Shown here in pieces: positions 45,024 through 54,674 of a DNA stretch of 64,000 nucleotides. The position numbers were made by a program, and so were the translations under genes. The number at the start of each line of letters is the position of its first letter. Positions within the stretch are counted from its first letter, which is position 1. The notes beneath the pieces were generated by a model, which was given only the letters and a program-made list of their open reading frames with translations, did no database searches and had not been told where the DNA came from. Where the stretch lies: NCBI GenBank assembly GCA_964450405.1, contig CAYVCQ010000005.1, positions 62,001 through 126,000 of the forward strand, in the 5' to 3' direction. The DNA is from WRGT01 sp964450405. Its GTDB lineage: Bacteria; Spirochaetota; UBA4802; UBA5550.

Positions 45024-45896
45024 TTGATTATGAGAAAATTTAAAAGGATATATATAGAAATAACAAATATCTGCAATCTGAATTGCAGTTTCTGTCCTGA
45101 TTCCGGGAGAGAGCATGCGTTTATGGACGAGATATTATTTACAAAAATTTTAGATGAGATTAAAGAATCATCTGACTATATATACTTTCATGTAAAGGGT
45201 GAGCCGTTAATGCATCCGCAGCTTGAAAGATTCCTCGACATAAGCAGAGAGAAAGGATTCAGGGTAAGTATAGCAACCAATGGAACTCTGATTAGTAAAA
45301 TAGGTGAAATGCTATTAGAGAAAGCTGCGATCAGACAGATGAGTTTTTCTCTTCACAGTCTTGAGGGTGAGAAAAATCATAACCTGATTGAAAATTATCT
45401 GGAGAATATTTTTAACTTCGCACTTGAAGCTGCGAAAAAAACAAAAATATTTATTGAGTTCAAACTCTGGAATCTCAATACAGAAACGAAAGATAATGTT
45501 AACGAAATAATTTTTGAGTATATAGAACGCAGAATAAATATTTCCCGGGAAGTTCTCCGTGGGATCTCCTCCGGAAAGGGGACTAAAATTGCAGATCGTA
45601 TCTTCCTAAGCAGATGGAGTGAGTTCCTCTGGCCCGATCTTCTCTCTCCGGAAAATAATCCAAACGGTTACTGCTACGGTCTGAAGCGACAGGCTGCAAT
45701 TCTTGTAGATGGTACGGTGGTTCCATGCTGCCTTGACGGCAAAGGGATAATGAATCTTGGAAATATTAATAAAGATTCTTTCTATAACATAATCAATAGT
45801 GAAAGATCTTTGAAAATTATCCGTGGGTTTTCTGAGAGACATGCCGTTGAAGAGTTGTGCATGAAATGTACTTACAGAAACAGGTTCGGTTTTTAG
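45024..45896 (+). CDS. radical SAM protein with SPASM-type C-terminus
   Basis: 290 residues. The radical SAM cluster motif is CNLNCSFC at about 17-24. The GGEP-like HVKGEPLMHP and IATNGTLIS follow. The C-terminal part has cysteines GYCYG, VPCCLDG and ELCMKCTYRN, a SPASM-like set for an auxiliary iron-sulfur cluster. Such enzymes modify peptides or act as sulfatase/peptide maturases. I see no precursor-peptide ORF on either side. The start is TTG at 45024 with AAAGGA 11 bases ahead, or ATG at 45030. Confidence 0.82.
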   Translation: MIMRKFKRIYIEITNICNLNCSFCPDSGREHAFMDEILFTKILDEIKESSDYIYFHVKGEPLMHPQLERFLDISREKGFRVSIATNGTLISKIGEMLLEKAAIRQMSFSLHSLEGEKNHNLIENYLENIFNFALEAAKKTKIFIEFKLWNLNTETKDNVNEIIFEYIERRINISREVLRGISSGKGTKIADRIFLSRWSEFLWPDLLSPENNPNGYCYGLKRQAAILVDGTVVPCCLDGKGIMNLGNINKDSFYNIINSERSLKIIRGFSERHAVEELCMKCTYRNRFGF

Positions 45897-46144
45897 CTGG
45901 AGCAGGAATTCATTTTCCATTTCATTTAAGTTTTTATCTCTTATTTGCAACTATTTGTTCTTTATTCATGTTATAATAATGAATATTCACTGAATATTTA
46001 TTAAATATATTATCCTTTAGTTGCACAGGGTAAAAATAATCATTACAATATGTTAACAGAAGTTTAAATTAGTAAAATGAAAATCCATGACAAAAAATAA
46101 ATTCAGATACAGAAAATATTTGATTATTAAAGAGGGCTTTTGCG

Positions 46145-46714
46145 ATGCATATGACAATATTCAACACTCCGGTATTAAAAATATTCTTCCGCTTGCTGGC
46201 GAGGCTTCTTCTAATTATTACCCGATGGAAAATTATCGGAGAGCGTCCTGAGGTTAAGAAATATGTAATTATTGCAGCGCCTCATACTTCAAACTGGGAC
46301 TTTTTTTACGGACTTCTGATGAATCTGTATTTTAAAAATGACATTTACTGGATGGGAAAAAAAACAATTTTTAAATTTCCATTCGGATGGATCATGAAAT
46401 GGTTCGGCGGAATCCCGGTTGACAGAAGCCGTTCAAACAATCTGGTCTCGGCTGTAATTGAGGAGTTTAAAAAGAACGATACGCTTGTTGTGGCAATACC
46501 GCCCGAGGGGAGCAGATCGAAAAATGATTCATGGAAAACCGGATTTTATTATATCGCTGCAGGGGCCGGTGTGCCCATACTGCTGGGCTTCCTTGATTAC
46601 AATAAAAAAATTGCAGGTTATGGACCTCTATTCAGTCTTACTGATAATATAGAAACTGATATGATTAAGATAAAAGAATTCTACAGCGGTATAACCGGAA
46701 AGTATAATACGTAG
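46145..46714 (+). CDS. 1-acylglycerol-3-phosphate acyltransferase-like (PlsC family)
   Basis: 189 residues. The acyltransferase HX4D motif is PHTSNWDFF, the acceptor-site motif is GGIPVDRS and the third block is IPPEGSRSK. A hydrophobic N-terminus (IFFRLLARLLLII) anchors it in the membrane. It is shorter than most PlsC proteins and closer to the group annotated simply as lysophospholipid acyltransferases. AGAGGG lies upstream. It converges on the YheT-like gene. Confidence 0.82.
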   Translation: MHMTIFNTPVLKIFFRLLARLLLIITRWKIIGERPEVKKYVIIAAPHTSNWDFFYGLLMNLYFKNDIYWMGKKTIFKFPFGWIMKWFGGIPVDRSRSNNLVSAVIEEFKKNDTLVVAIPPEGSRSKNDSWKTGFYYIAAGAGVPILLGFLDYNKKIAGYGPLFSLTDNIETDMIKIKEFYSGITGKYNT

Positions 46715-46777
46715 AGTTTCCGGTTCAATATTGTGAACTTATACCAACCCTCTTTTTTTGGTAGAAAAAGAGAGAGG

Positions 46778-47743
46778 CTATAAATGCCTTTCTGCAAATT
46801 CAGCAGCTCTGGTTTCATGCCAGAATTCTCCGTTTTTACAAAATGTGATAAATCCCATATGTCCCCCCTTTTCGGGAACTTCCAGATATATAATTTTACT
46901 TTCCATGGCCTCTTTATAGGGAAAGCATTTTTCTCCGAGAATCGGGTCATCCTTTGCATTTAATATTAGAGTTGGGATAGCCGTGCCGTTTATGTATTTA
47001 GCCGAACTGCATTTACCCCAATAGTCCATGGCATCGATAAATCCGTTAAGCGGAGCTGTAAATTTATCGTCAAAGTCTTTCAGAGTTTTAATCGAATTGT
47101 AATCTCTTGAAATGCCGGCGGGATGCAGATACTCTTTTGCTTTCATCTTTTCGACAAGTGTGCTGAGAAATCTCTTTGAGTACAGAATATTTTTTTTCTT
47201 ATGAAGCTCAATGGATGAAGAGATAAGATCGCAGGGTGCCGATATTCCTATTGCACATTTTATCTGGGATGGAATCTGTGTTCCCATCTCTCCGGCATAT
47301 TTAAGAGTAAGATTTCCGCCTAAGCTGAATCCAACCAGTGAAATCGATTTGTATTTTTTTTCGGTAAGAAGATACTGAATCACAGAGTGCAGATCATCTG
47401 TTTTGCCGCTGTGATATGTTGCAGATGTAATGTTCATTACTCCGCTGCATCCTCTGAAGTTAAAAGAAACTCCATCCCACCCGCGCTTGTTGAATGCCTT
47501 TATCATCCCCCTCATATATGCCCGTTCAGATTTCCCCTCAAGTCCATGTGAGAGGATTACAGCTCGATCAGCACCGATAGAGGAAATATCCAGATCGATA
47601 AAGTCGCCGTCGGGAGTGTTCATTCTTTCACGTATATAGTTTACGCCTTTCACTTTTCGGAAGAGAGTAGGAAGTATCGTCTGCAGATGATTGTTTCCCA
47701 GAAGAAACGGAGCTTTATAGGATGAGTTTTCTATTATAGGCAT
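46778..47743 (-). CDS. YheT-family alpha/beta hydrolase
   Basis: 321 residues. The family start GNNHLQTILPTLFR, the oxyanion segment ILSHGLEGKS, the nucleophile elbow LVGFSLGGN, the FNFRGCSG motif and the C-terminal His in KGGHMGF are all present, matching the YheT/COG0429 esterases. Substrates are probably lipid or small esters. AAGGAG precedes the ATG. It stands alone. Confidence 0.88.
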   Translation of the reverse strand: MPIIENSSYKAPFLLGNNHLQTILPTLFRKVKGVNYIRERMNTPDGDFIDLDISSIGADRAVILSHGLEGKSERAYMRGMIKAFNKRGWDGVSFNFRGCSGVMNITSATYHSGKTDDLHSVIQYLLTEKKYKSISLVGFSLGGNLTLKYAGEMGTQIPSQIKCAIGISAPCDLISSSIELHKKKNILYSKRFLSTLVEKMKAKEYLHPAGISRDYNSIKTLKDFDDKFTAPLNGFIDAMDYWGKCSSAKYINGTAIPTLILNAKDDPILGEKCFPYKEAMESKIIYLEVPEKGGHMGFITFCKNGEFWHETRAAEFAERHL

Positions 47744-47976
47744 CGGGGATTCTCCTTTGCTTGAGATACTGATAAATTTTATTGATTGAATTTTTTCATC
47801 CGTAATCGTTTTATAACCGGAAATATGTTGAACATCTGTTCAATTATTCTTAATTTTATCAAGTAATATTTTTAAAAGGAATAATCAGTAATTTACTTAA
47901 GTGAAATAAAAAGATAGTATATGTTGACAGGAAAGCCTGTAAATGAATCACTACATCAGGTATAAAAGGAAATAGA

Positions 47977-48804
47977 ATGACACGAAATAAATTATATTAT
48001 CTACTCATTGCAGTTTTATTCGGGACAATTTCAGGATGCAGCAGAGGCTACGATGAACCGCTGAAGATTGCTTACCAACGCGGAACATTGGGTATATGGT
48101 TAATCAATGAGGATGGATCAGAAGAAAAACAATTAACATCAGATGTAACCGATGTCAGCCCCTCATGGTCACCTGACGGTTTAAGTATAGTTTTTGCTAG
48201 AAATTCTGATGTTTATAAAATGAATTCGGATGGTACAGATTTACATCGACTCACTTTTAGTGCTAATTGTTATGTACCAACATGGTCTCCAGATCAGCAG
48301 CAGATATGTTATAGGGCCGGTACAGCAAATATTTTCAGGATTAAGAGTGATGGTACAACCATAGTTCCAATTCAAATTTCATTCAGCGGTTTTAATTATC
48401 CTTCATGGTCACCCGATGGTTCCAGAATTGCTGTTTTGGATTCTTCGATAAATGTCAATTTTATTAATGCAGTAATTTTAACAGCAGCTCCAACGGCTCT
48501 AACAATCACCGGTGGATGTGCATCCATTGCATGTTCTCCCGATGGATCAAAAATTGCATATACATATCTAGGCCAAATTTATATAATAAATAGCGATGGA
48601 ACAGGAAACAATCAGGTTAGTTCAGGTGGTGGTGTTAATACTTCACCTTCATGGTCTCCTGATGGTAAAAAGATAGTTTTTTCAAATGATTTCTCAGGAC
48701 CACCTCTTCTTTTTATTATGAATAGTGATGGTTCCGGAAAGAGGCAGCTTACATTTGGTAGCACAATGTGTTTAACCCCCTGTTTTGAGGGTAAACCCCG
48801 TTAA
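47977..48804 (+). CDS. PD40/TolB-type beta-propeller lipoprotein
   Basis: 275 residues. The lipobox TISGC follows a hydrophobic signal. The body holds five or six PD40 repeats, recognisable from PSWSPDG (four near-exact, plus CSPDGSKI and WSPDQQQ) and MNSDGT/INSDGT pairs, as in the TolB C-terminal propeller. It lacks the N-terminal TolB domain. It is probably an envelope protein that binds other proteins. AAAGGA lies upstream. The following 238-base gap shows nothing. Confidence 0.8.
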   Translation: MTRNKLYYLLIAVLFGTISGCSRGYDEPLKIAYQRGTLGIWLINEDGSEEKQLTSDVTDVSPSWSPDGLSIVFARNSDVYKMNSDGTDLHRLTFSANCYVPTWSPDQQQICYRAGTANIFRIKSDGTTIVPIQISFSGFNYPSWSPDGSRIAVLDSSINVNFINAVILTAAPTALTITGGCASIACSPDGSKIAYTYLGQIYIINSDGTGNNQVSSGGGVNTSPSWSPDGKKIVFSNDFSGPPLLFIMNSDGSGKRQLTFGSTMCLTPCFEGKPR

Positions 48805-49042
48805 AAAAAATACTTGGCAGTGAAAAAAGCCGAACAGAATCCCCATCATACAATGCACAATGTGAAGTATTTCTTCCTCAAAAATATTGAATTGCCGAAT
48901 ACTTTTTAAAATCATAAAAATCTTTCTTGCATTTTCATCTATCCTCCTCTATTAAGGGGCAGTTGTAATAATATTTTTAACATTATAATAATCGGGTGAT
49001 AAACTTATCGCCCAGGAAAGATTCAATTGGAGGCACAGTGAA

Positions 49043-50503
49043 ATGCGTAAATTATCACTGACACTGATTATTTTTATCTCTATATTTAACTTAACATCTG
49101 CAGCGCAGAGTGAAAAAAAACTAAATTTTCTTGTTCAGCCATTTTCAGGAATAGGTGACAAATCCTCTTTATGGATTTCCAAAGGTATCACCGACACCGT
49201 GGTTTCAGATCTGTCGAGGATTAAAAGTATAAATGTAATTACGGAAGAGGACAGAAGACGTGCACTGCGCGAGATGGAGCTTGCTATGACAGGTCTCACC
49301 GGAGATGAGGGAACACGAAGCGCCGGAGTACTTGCAGGAGCGAATTTGATTGTCACGGGAAATTTAACTGTCACAAAAAATTTAATCCGTGTCACTGCAC
49401 GTATTATCAATGCCGAAACCGGAAAGGTGACCGCGTCGATAAAACTTGATGGCCTGGTTGAAGATATATTTACACTTCAGGACAATATTGTTGCATCACT
49501 GATCGAAGAGACAAAAAAATCCGGTATTACCGGTGTCATTCTTCCAGAAATATCAAATGAAGATAAAGCACGCATAGCTTCAAAAACAGTTCCTAAACTG
49601 AATGCATATGAGTTATACTCACAAGCGCTTGTCATTGCAGAGTCCAACACAAAGGAATCTCTTATTCTTTGCGACAAGGCTATTGAATCTCAGCCCGATT
49701 ACTACGAGGCTATAATTCTCGGTGCATATCTTGAAAATGTTTCGGGTCATCCCTCAATTGCTCTTGCACGCATTGAAAGGGCAAAGTCAATACTCAAGAG
49801 AAGAGGATCCTCTGCTGATTTAACAATGGCGTTTATAGAAATGAATCGTGCTCCGATACTCTTTGCTTTGAAGCGCTACAAGGAGTCTCTTGTTGCTTAC
49901 GAATCGGCAAAATCTATTTTTGAAAAGGCATCAATGACAGATACAAGTAACTATGCATCAATTCTGTCCGGAATGGGTGCTGCAAAAAGAGGGCTTGGTG
50001 ATAATGCCGAGGCGCTAAAACTATCTAATAAAGCACTGTCAATCATTGAAAAACTAGGTATGTCAAAATCGAGTACATATGGATGGGCACTTCTTAATAC
50101 AGGGATTATATCTTCGACAACAGGAGATTTTAATGAAGCGATAAGGATATTTGGCAAAGCATCGGATACATTTGCCTCAGCAGGGCTTTCAAAATCTCAA
50201 GGTGCAGCTCTCACTGATGCGCAGATCGGTTTTGCATATTACAATACCGGAAAGTTTGACGAATCACTGAAATATTTTCTGTCATCAGTCACCACAGCGT
50301 CGAAACTTAAGTTGGATAATGATGAAAACTATGCATGGTATAACTGGTATATTGCACTGATATATTTCGATAAACAGAACGATGCAAAAAAAGCTTTACC
50401 GTACATGGAGAGATCTGCAAAATTATTTAAAGATGTTAAGAGCGGCGAGTTCACCAGGGCGAATGATTATCTCCTGATGATCAAAAGTAAAATCGGGAAA
50501 TAG
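49043..50503 (+). CDS. exported FlgO/CsgG-like protein with TPR repeats
   Basis: 486 residues with a signal peptide (LTLIIFISIFNLTSA). Residues ~27-180 resemble the CsgG/FlgO/TolB-N fold: FLVQPFSGIGDKSSLWISKGITDTVVSDLS, then GANLIVTGNLTVTKNLIRVTARIINAETGKV. The rest (about 195-480) is helical TPR-type repeats (LCDKAIESQPDYYEA, AEALKLSNKALSIIEKLG, FDESLKYFLSS). It likely scaffolds an envelope assembly. GGAGG is nine bases upstream. A beta-barrel-like gene follows after 56 bases, and they may act together. Confidence 0.78.
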   Translation: MRKLSLTLIIFISIFNLTSAAQSEKKLNFLVQPFSGIGDKSSLWISKGITDTVVSDLSRIKSINVITEEDRRRALREMELAMTGLTGDEGTRSAGVLAGANLIVTGNLTVTKNLIRVTARIINAETGKVTASIKLDGLVEDIFTLQDNIVASLIEETKKSGITGVILPEISNEDKARIASKTVPKLNAYELYSQALVIAESNTKESLILCDKAIESQPDYYEAIILGAYLENVSGHPSIALARIERAKSILKRRGSSADLTMAFIEMNRAPILFALKRYKESLVAYESAKSIFEKASMTDTSNYASILSGMGAAKRGLGDNAEALKLSNKALSIIEKLGMSKSSTYGWALLNTGIISSTTGDFNEAIRIFGKASDTFASAGLSKSQGAALTDAQIGFAYYNTGKFDESLKYFLSSVTTASKLKLDNDENYAWYNWYIALIYFDKQNDAKKALPYMERSAKLFKDVKSGEFTRANDYLLMIKSKIGK

Positions 50504-50559
50504 TTCCAGAATGAGTGTTTGAATATTCAGAATTTTAAATTTAATAAAGGAAGCAATCA

Positions 50560-51696
50560 ATGAAAAATATTTTTGTAATAATCGGGCTGATGTTTATAAC
50601 TCTGCCTATATTTGCGGATCAAATATATCTGACAGATAATACTGTTCAAACTGTCACGATAAAAAGTGTAAATGATAAAAATATTGAATTCACAACTTCT
50701 GACAATGAAATTAAAAAATTACCAAGGGAGCAGCTTGAAAAGATCATTTACAGTTCAGGTAAAGAAATTGAATTTTACGATAAGATTTACATGAAAGACG
50801 GAACTCTTTTAAAAGGAAGAGTGATTAAAAAAGGCAGTGAGTATATTGAGTACAATCCGGCGGGAGAAATTCCCTTTGAGAAAATTAAAGTTTCCAAAAT
50901 CACAAAAATTATTTATGAAAATGGAACTGCTGAAAGTTCAAATGGATCTGCAATAACAGATATGATTTATTTTAAGGATGGAAAGACCGTAAAAGCATCC
51001 GGAATTATTATTAATAAGAAGGATGTTGAGTTCAATGATGAAAATAACAATAGGCAGGTTTACGGCCGGAGTATGATTGAAAAAATCATCTATGATGGAA
51101 AAACGTTATATATGGATGATAGAAACTCTGAAAGTTCTGCGGAGAATATCACTGAGTTAAATGGAACTGATCAAGGGTCAAAATCGTTTTTAGAATTTGA
51201 ACTAGGCTGGAACGGATATGCAGGACTTGGACTTAGATATGATTATTTATTATTCAAAAACTTAAGTTTAAATGGTGCAGCTGGATTAGGAAGGTGGGGA
51301 CTCAGGGCTTCGGGGGCACTTCGTTATTATTTAGAATATCCTTATGGTTTAGCCTTTTCTTTAGGAGCAGCCTATAATACCGGGGGTTATGGAAAATTAA
51401 AATTGGAAACACAGGATACTTCCGGAGCAAATATTTATAAAGAGAATGTAAAAATTGATTACAAATCTGTACCATGTATTAACGGTTCAATATTATATTC
51501 ATACCAAGTAAATGGAAGTGACAGGATATATGTGGAGACCGGTTACAGCTATGCTTTAAAGAAAAAAAAATATAATTATAATACAGAATCTGGTAGAGAA
51601 CTAACTCCGGATGGAGAAAAAGTTTTGAAAACTAACATGGATGTTAACGCTCCGGGGGGAGTGATGATCAGCGTAGGCTATGCAATAGGATTTTGA
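50560..51696 (+). CDS. exported protein with three Sm-like beta repeats and a barrel-like C-terminus
   Basis: 378 residues with a signal peptide (FVIIGLMFITLPIFA). The first ~190 contain three repeats of about 50 residues. Each has a start like IYMKDGTLLKGRVI, a mid YIEYN strand and a lys-rich end ITKIIYENG (others IEKIIYDG, LEKIIYS). The remainder (about 200-378) has alternating aromatic-ended strands (FELGWNGYAGLGLRYDYLLF, YVETGYSYAL, ISVGYAIGF) as in small outer-membrane barrels, ending in Phe. No enzyme motif is visible. AAAGGAAG precedes the ATG, and a good terminator follows. A repeat of the same type is in the convergent neighbour. Confidence 0.7.
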   Translation: MKNIFVIIGLMFITLPIFADQIYLTDNTVQTVTIKSVNDKNIEFTTSDNEIKKLPREQLEKIIYSSGKEIEFYDKIYMKDGTLLKGRVIKKGSEYIEYNPAGEIPFEKIKVSKITKIIYENGTAESSNGSAITDMIYFKDGKTVKASGIIINKKDVEFNDENNNRQVYGRSMIEKIIYDGKTLYMDDRNSESSAENITELNGTDQGSKSFLEFELGWNGYAGLGLRYDYLLFKNLSLNGAAGLGRWGLRASGALRYYLEYPYGLAFSLGAAYNTGGYGKLKLETQDTSGANIYKENVKIDYKSVPCINGSILYSYQVNGSDRIYVETGYSYALKKKKYNYNTESGRELTPDGEKVLKTNMDVNAPGGVMISVGYAIGF

Positions 51697-51704
51697 TAGG
51701 ACTC

Positions 51705-51733
51705 AGCTGCCGGTATCTTCCGGCAGCTTTTTA
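51705..51733 (+). terminator. intrinsic terminator
   Basis: AGCTGCCGG pairs with CCGGCAGCT around a six-base loop, followed by TTTTATATT. It lies 9 bases after the barrel-like gene stop. Confidence 0.75.
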
Positions 51734-51735
51734 TA

Positions 51736-52089
51736 TTATCTGATAATCTCTCTCATTTTTACATCTTTCATAGGAATGTTTACAGTCCCGGCAACAGTTA
51801 CTATTGTGTAAATATCTGTGGTGGAGATTACCGCACCTGTGTAGCTTCTCCCGTTCCAGAGAAAAACTGTTTCAAGCTTGCCATATTCCTGCTTAATCTC
51901 TTCGTTAGAAACAAATTTATCTTTCTTTTTAGCTTTTACAAGAACTTCTTTTGTTATTTTATTCTGTTCTGCAGTCTTAACAACAGCAGCTTTTTCATTA
52001 TTATGCTTTTTCACAAATCCCGCAGTAATAAAAAATAGAAATATAATGATCAGAATAGAAAGACCTATACGTTTTTTTTTCGGATTCAT
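51736..52089 (-). CDS. small membrane-anchored protein with one Sm-like beta repeat
   Basis: 117 residues. A basic start (MNPKKKRIG) leads into one hydrophobic segment (LSILIIIFLFFITAGF). A lysine-rich linker follows, then a C-terminal beta unit, FLWNGRSYTGAVISTTDIYT with PMKDVKMREII, resembling the repeats of the convergent neighbour (KDG-x-x-x-x-G-x-I ... I-x-x-I). AGAAGGGG upstream sets the start at 52089. It follows the MORN-repeat gene by 32 bases on the same strand and probably works in the same envelope context. Confidence 0.62.
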   Translation of the reverse strand: MNPKKKRIGLSILIIIFLFFITAGFVKKHNNEKAAVVKTAEQNKITKEVLVKAKKKDKFVSNEEIKQEYGKLETVFLWNGRSYTGAVISTTDIYTIVTVAGTVNIPMKDVKMREIIR

Positions 52090-52121
52090 TTTCCCCTTCT
52101 TTGATATTATTAAATTCATAG

Positions 52122-54155
52122 TTAATTCGCCGGATTCCAGACAGATTTATCCGCTTCTTTTGCATTTTCAGCAGGAGTTTCAGCATCCCAAACAAAGGTT
52201 CCTTTTCCGCTTTTTGTTTTATCGTTACAGATTTTTGTCTGATATTTATTCCCTTCAGCATTGGGCATTTCTGCATTTTTTTCACTGTGATAGTAACTGT
52301 CGATTGCTGAAATATAACTTGTTCCATCGGGCCAGATCTTCAATCCCTTGCTGTCACATCGGCCTTCGACAAAATTTCCGATAAAACGGGAACCGTCGAG
52401 ATAATACCAGACACCGTCTCCATGAATCTTATCGTTTTTAAATTCACCAACATACTTATCCCCGGATGTAAGAATCAGCGAACCTTTATTTGATTTTTTA
52501 TCATGAACAAAATTTCCTATATATTTAGCTCCAGGCCATTTTGATTTATTACCCCAGGTATAAATTCCATATCCATGTTTCTCTCCCTTCAGCCACTCTC
52601 CTGAATAAGAATCTCCATCACCGGTGATTAATGATTTGCCCTCCTGAAAAACTCCATCTGACCATATCCCGGAAATTCTGCTGACTGGATTCCCATGACT
52701 GTCATAGGTGATTGAAACTCCCTCTCCATTCATAACGCCATCTCTGAAATTTCCGGTATTTTTTGTTATTACAGCACCGCTTTTATCATAAAGAAACATT
52801 GTCCCTTCACCATTGGGAGTACCATCAACAAGCTGGCCCAGATATTTTGAGACCAGAATACCTTTGGAGTTATAGGTGAATAAGACGCCCTCGCCAGTCA
52901 TCTTATCATCATCAAATTGACCTAAATATTTCTTTAAAAGAATTCCTTTTTTATCATATTCAAAGTACGATCCCTGTCCCTGGCGTTTACCCATTTCATA
53001 TTGACCGATAAACTTTTTAATCAGGTTTCCATCCTCATCGTATTCAGAGAAAGTACCATCTCCATGTTTATCTCCCTTTTTGAAATTGCCTTCGTATGAA
53101 CTTATCAGTTTACCCTTTGCGTTATATTCCTTCAGAGATCCTCTGCCATCAAACTTTCCTTCTTTAAAGTTTCCTGTGTATTCGGATTTTACTTTTCCAT
53201 CTTTATTATATGTGATAAGTTTTCCCTCTCCATCGGGGGCTCCTTTATGAAAGGTGCCTGTAAAGACGGATAAAATTTTTCCATCTTTATCAAAGGTAAC
53301 AAGAGTTCCTTTTCCCTGAGGTTTACCATCTTCTGTTTCACCGGTGTACTCGCTTATTTTTTTTCCATCCTGGTCGTAGGTTGTAATGACAGCATCGCCA
53401 TATAATTTACCATTTCTATAAACTCCGGTAATGGTACTGACAAGACGGCCTTTTTTATCGTAATTTGAAATTGTAACCTTACCGCTTGGCTTCCCTTCAA
53501 AAAAATTCCCTTCTATCTTGCTGATCAGATTACCATTCTCATCGTACTCATATAAAATTCCATCACCCTCGGGATTACCATTAACAAAATTACCTGTAAA
53601 TCTGCTTATGATTTTTCCATCTTTATTATATTTGACGAGTTCGCCTCTGCCGGCAGGTTTATTATCTTTGAATTCTCCGGTATACGAGGATAAAATTTTT
53701 CCCTTTTCGTCGTAAGTTGTAAGGGTTCCTTTTTCATAGGAGTTTCCCTTTAATGTTCCGGTATATTTGCTTATGAGATTTCCCTTTTTATCATAATTAT
53801 ACACCTGCATCTGTCCTGAAGGTTTACCATCTACAAATTCACCTTCAATTTTTGTGAGCAGATTTTTATGATTTTTATCATCATAAATATATAATGTTCC
53901 TTTGCCATGGGGCTTTCCGTTTTTGATCTGACCTTCATACTTATAAATGTCAGAGATTAAGGTACCCTTGGCTGAATCTGTTTTTTTATCTGATTCGGAG
54001 GATTTTTCTGAATCGCTTTTATTCTCTTTGAATTGATCGGCGGTAGTTTCCGTTTCGTTTATTGAAGGTGTATTTTTTGTCTGTTTCTTTGTTGTTTCAC
54101 AACCGGTTTGAATCAGGAGTGCAAAAATCAGTAGAATATATAGTTTTCTTTTCAA
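52122..54155 (-). CDS. MORN-repeat lipoprotein
   Basis: 677 residues from a TTG start with AAGGTGAT upstream. The signal ends at Cys19 (LIQTGC). A Ser/Lys/Asp-rich linker (20-65) is followed by about 20 MORN-type repeats. The first ~15 have a 28-residue period (pattern NF-x-x-GKPSG-x-G-x-x-x-x-YDKKGNLISKYTG). The last five have the normal 23-residue period (EFKNDKIHGDGVWYYLDGS). MORN repeats bind lipids or proteins. The extended unit adds a YD-x-x-GN-like turn as in YD/Rhs or YwqK repeats. It is likely anchored at the outer or inner membrane as a long beta rod. A one-TM protein follows. Confidence 0.85.
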   Translation of the reverse strand: MKRKLYILLIFALLIQTGCETTKKQTKNTPSINETETTADQFKENKSDSEKSSESDKKTDSAKGTLISDIYKYEGQIKNGKPHGKGTLYIYDDKNHKNLLTKIEGEFVDGKPSGQMQVYNYDKKGNLISKYTGTLKGNSYEKGTLTTYDEKGKILSSYTGEFKDNKPAGRGELVKYNKDGKIISRFTGNFVNGNPEGDGILYEYDENGNLISKIEGNFFEGKPSGKVTISNYDKKGRLVSTITGVYRNGKLYGDAVITTYDQDGKKISEYTGETEDGKPQGKGTLVTFDKDGKILSVFTGTFHKGAPDGEGKLITYNKDGKVKSEYTGNFKEGKFDGRGSLKEYNAKGKLISSYEGNFKKGDKHGDGTFSEYDEDGNLIKKFIGQYEMGKRQGQGSYFEYDKKGILLKKYLGQFDDDKMTGEGVLFTYNSKGILVSKYLGQLVDGTPNGEGTMFLYDKSGAVITKNTGNFRDGVMNGEGVSITYDSHGNPVSRISGIWSDGVFQEGKSLITGDGDSYSGEWLKGEKHGYGIYTWGNKSKWPGAKYIGNFVHDKKSNKGSLILTSGDKYVGEFKNDKIHGDGVWYYLDGSRFIGNFVEGRCDSKGLKIWPDGTSYISAIDSYYHSEKNAEMPNAEGNKYQTKICNDKTKSGKGTFVWDAETPAENAKEADKSVWNPAN

Positions 54156-54674
54156 GATATCACCTTCGGTATTTAATGAATTTATGTGTTATTGCCAACC
54201 GGGGGAAGTGAAGCATTTTTATGCACTCCGGATTCTTATAAAAAAAGTGCGTTTTGTTTATTGTCAATAATTATTTAAGCGTACTTTTTTGTTTTTTTGG
54301 ATATTTTTCTTTTTCATTAAATTGATTATATAGCGGTTTCAAAAATTTAGTTCTTGAAACTGTATTGAGCTGGGGCCATGCAGGGGTTTTGAAGGAGTAT
54401 CCTCACAAGCAAAAACGATATTCGTCTGCCGGCAAATAGATGATGTCGAAAAAATGTAGGCTTTAAATCCAGTAAATATCAACTCTTGAAAACTGGTATA
54501 TGGTAAAAATATAAGATTTAACAAGTCCGGATATAAGTAATATGTGTACAAATTTACGTGAAAAAGTGATGTTTTCGGCATGGAATGATAATTTTGTTCA
54601 ATTTTATTTTATTTTTACCGATAGATTAAGAGTGAATTAATAAGTTTCTCATAAAGCGCGTAAAGGTAATATTA
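54156..54674. other. 519-base intergenic region
   Basis: AT-rich divergent region between the MORN lipoprotein and the next exported protein. T-runs occur near 54283-54318. An 80-codon minus frame (54339-54581) has a low-complexity N-terminus and no good ribosome-binding site and is probably not a gene. AAAGG before the next ATG is the only clear signal. Confidence 0.4.

Noticed and set aside
46740..46776. CTCTTTTT/AAAAAGAG stem between convergent PlsC-like and YheT-like genes
   Set aside because: AT-rich and short; could be a terminator but also arises easily by chance.
54339..54581. 80-codon minus-strand frame before the exported-protein gene
   Set aside because: No ribosome-binding site and unlike any family I know; likely chance in a gene-free stretch.
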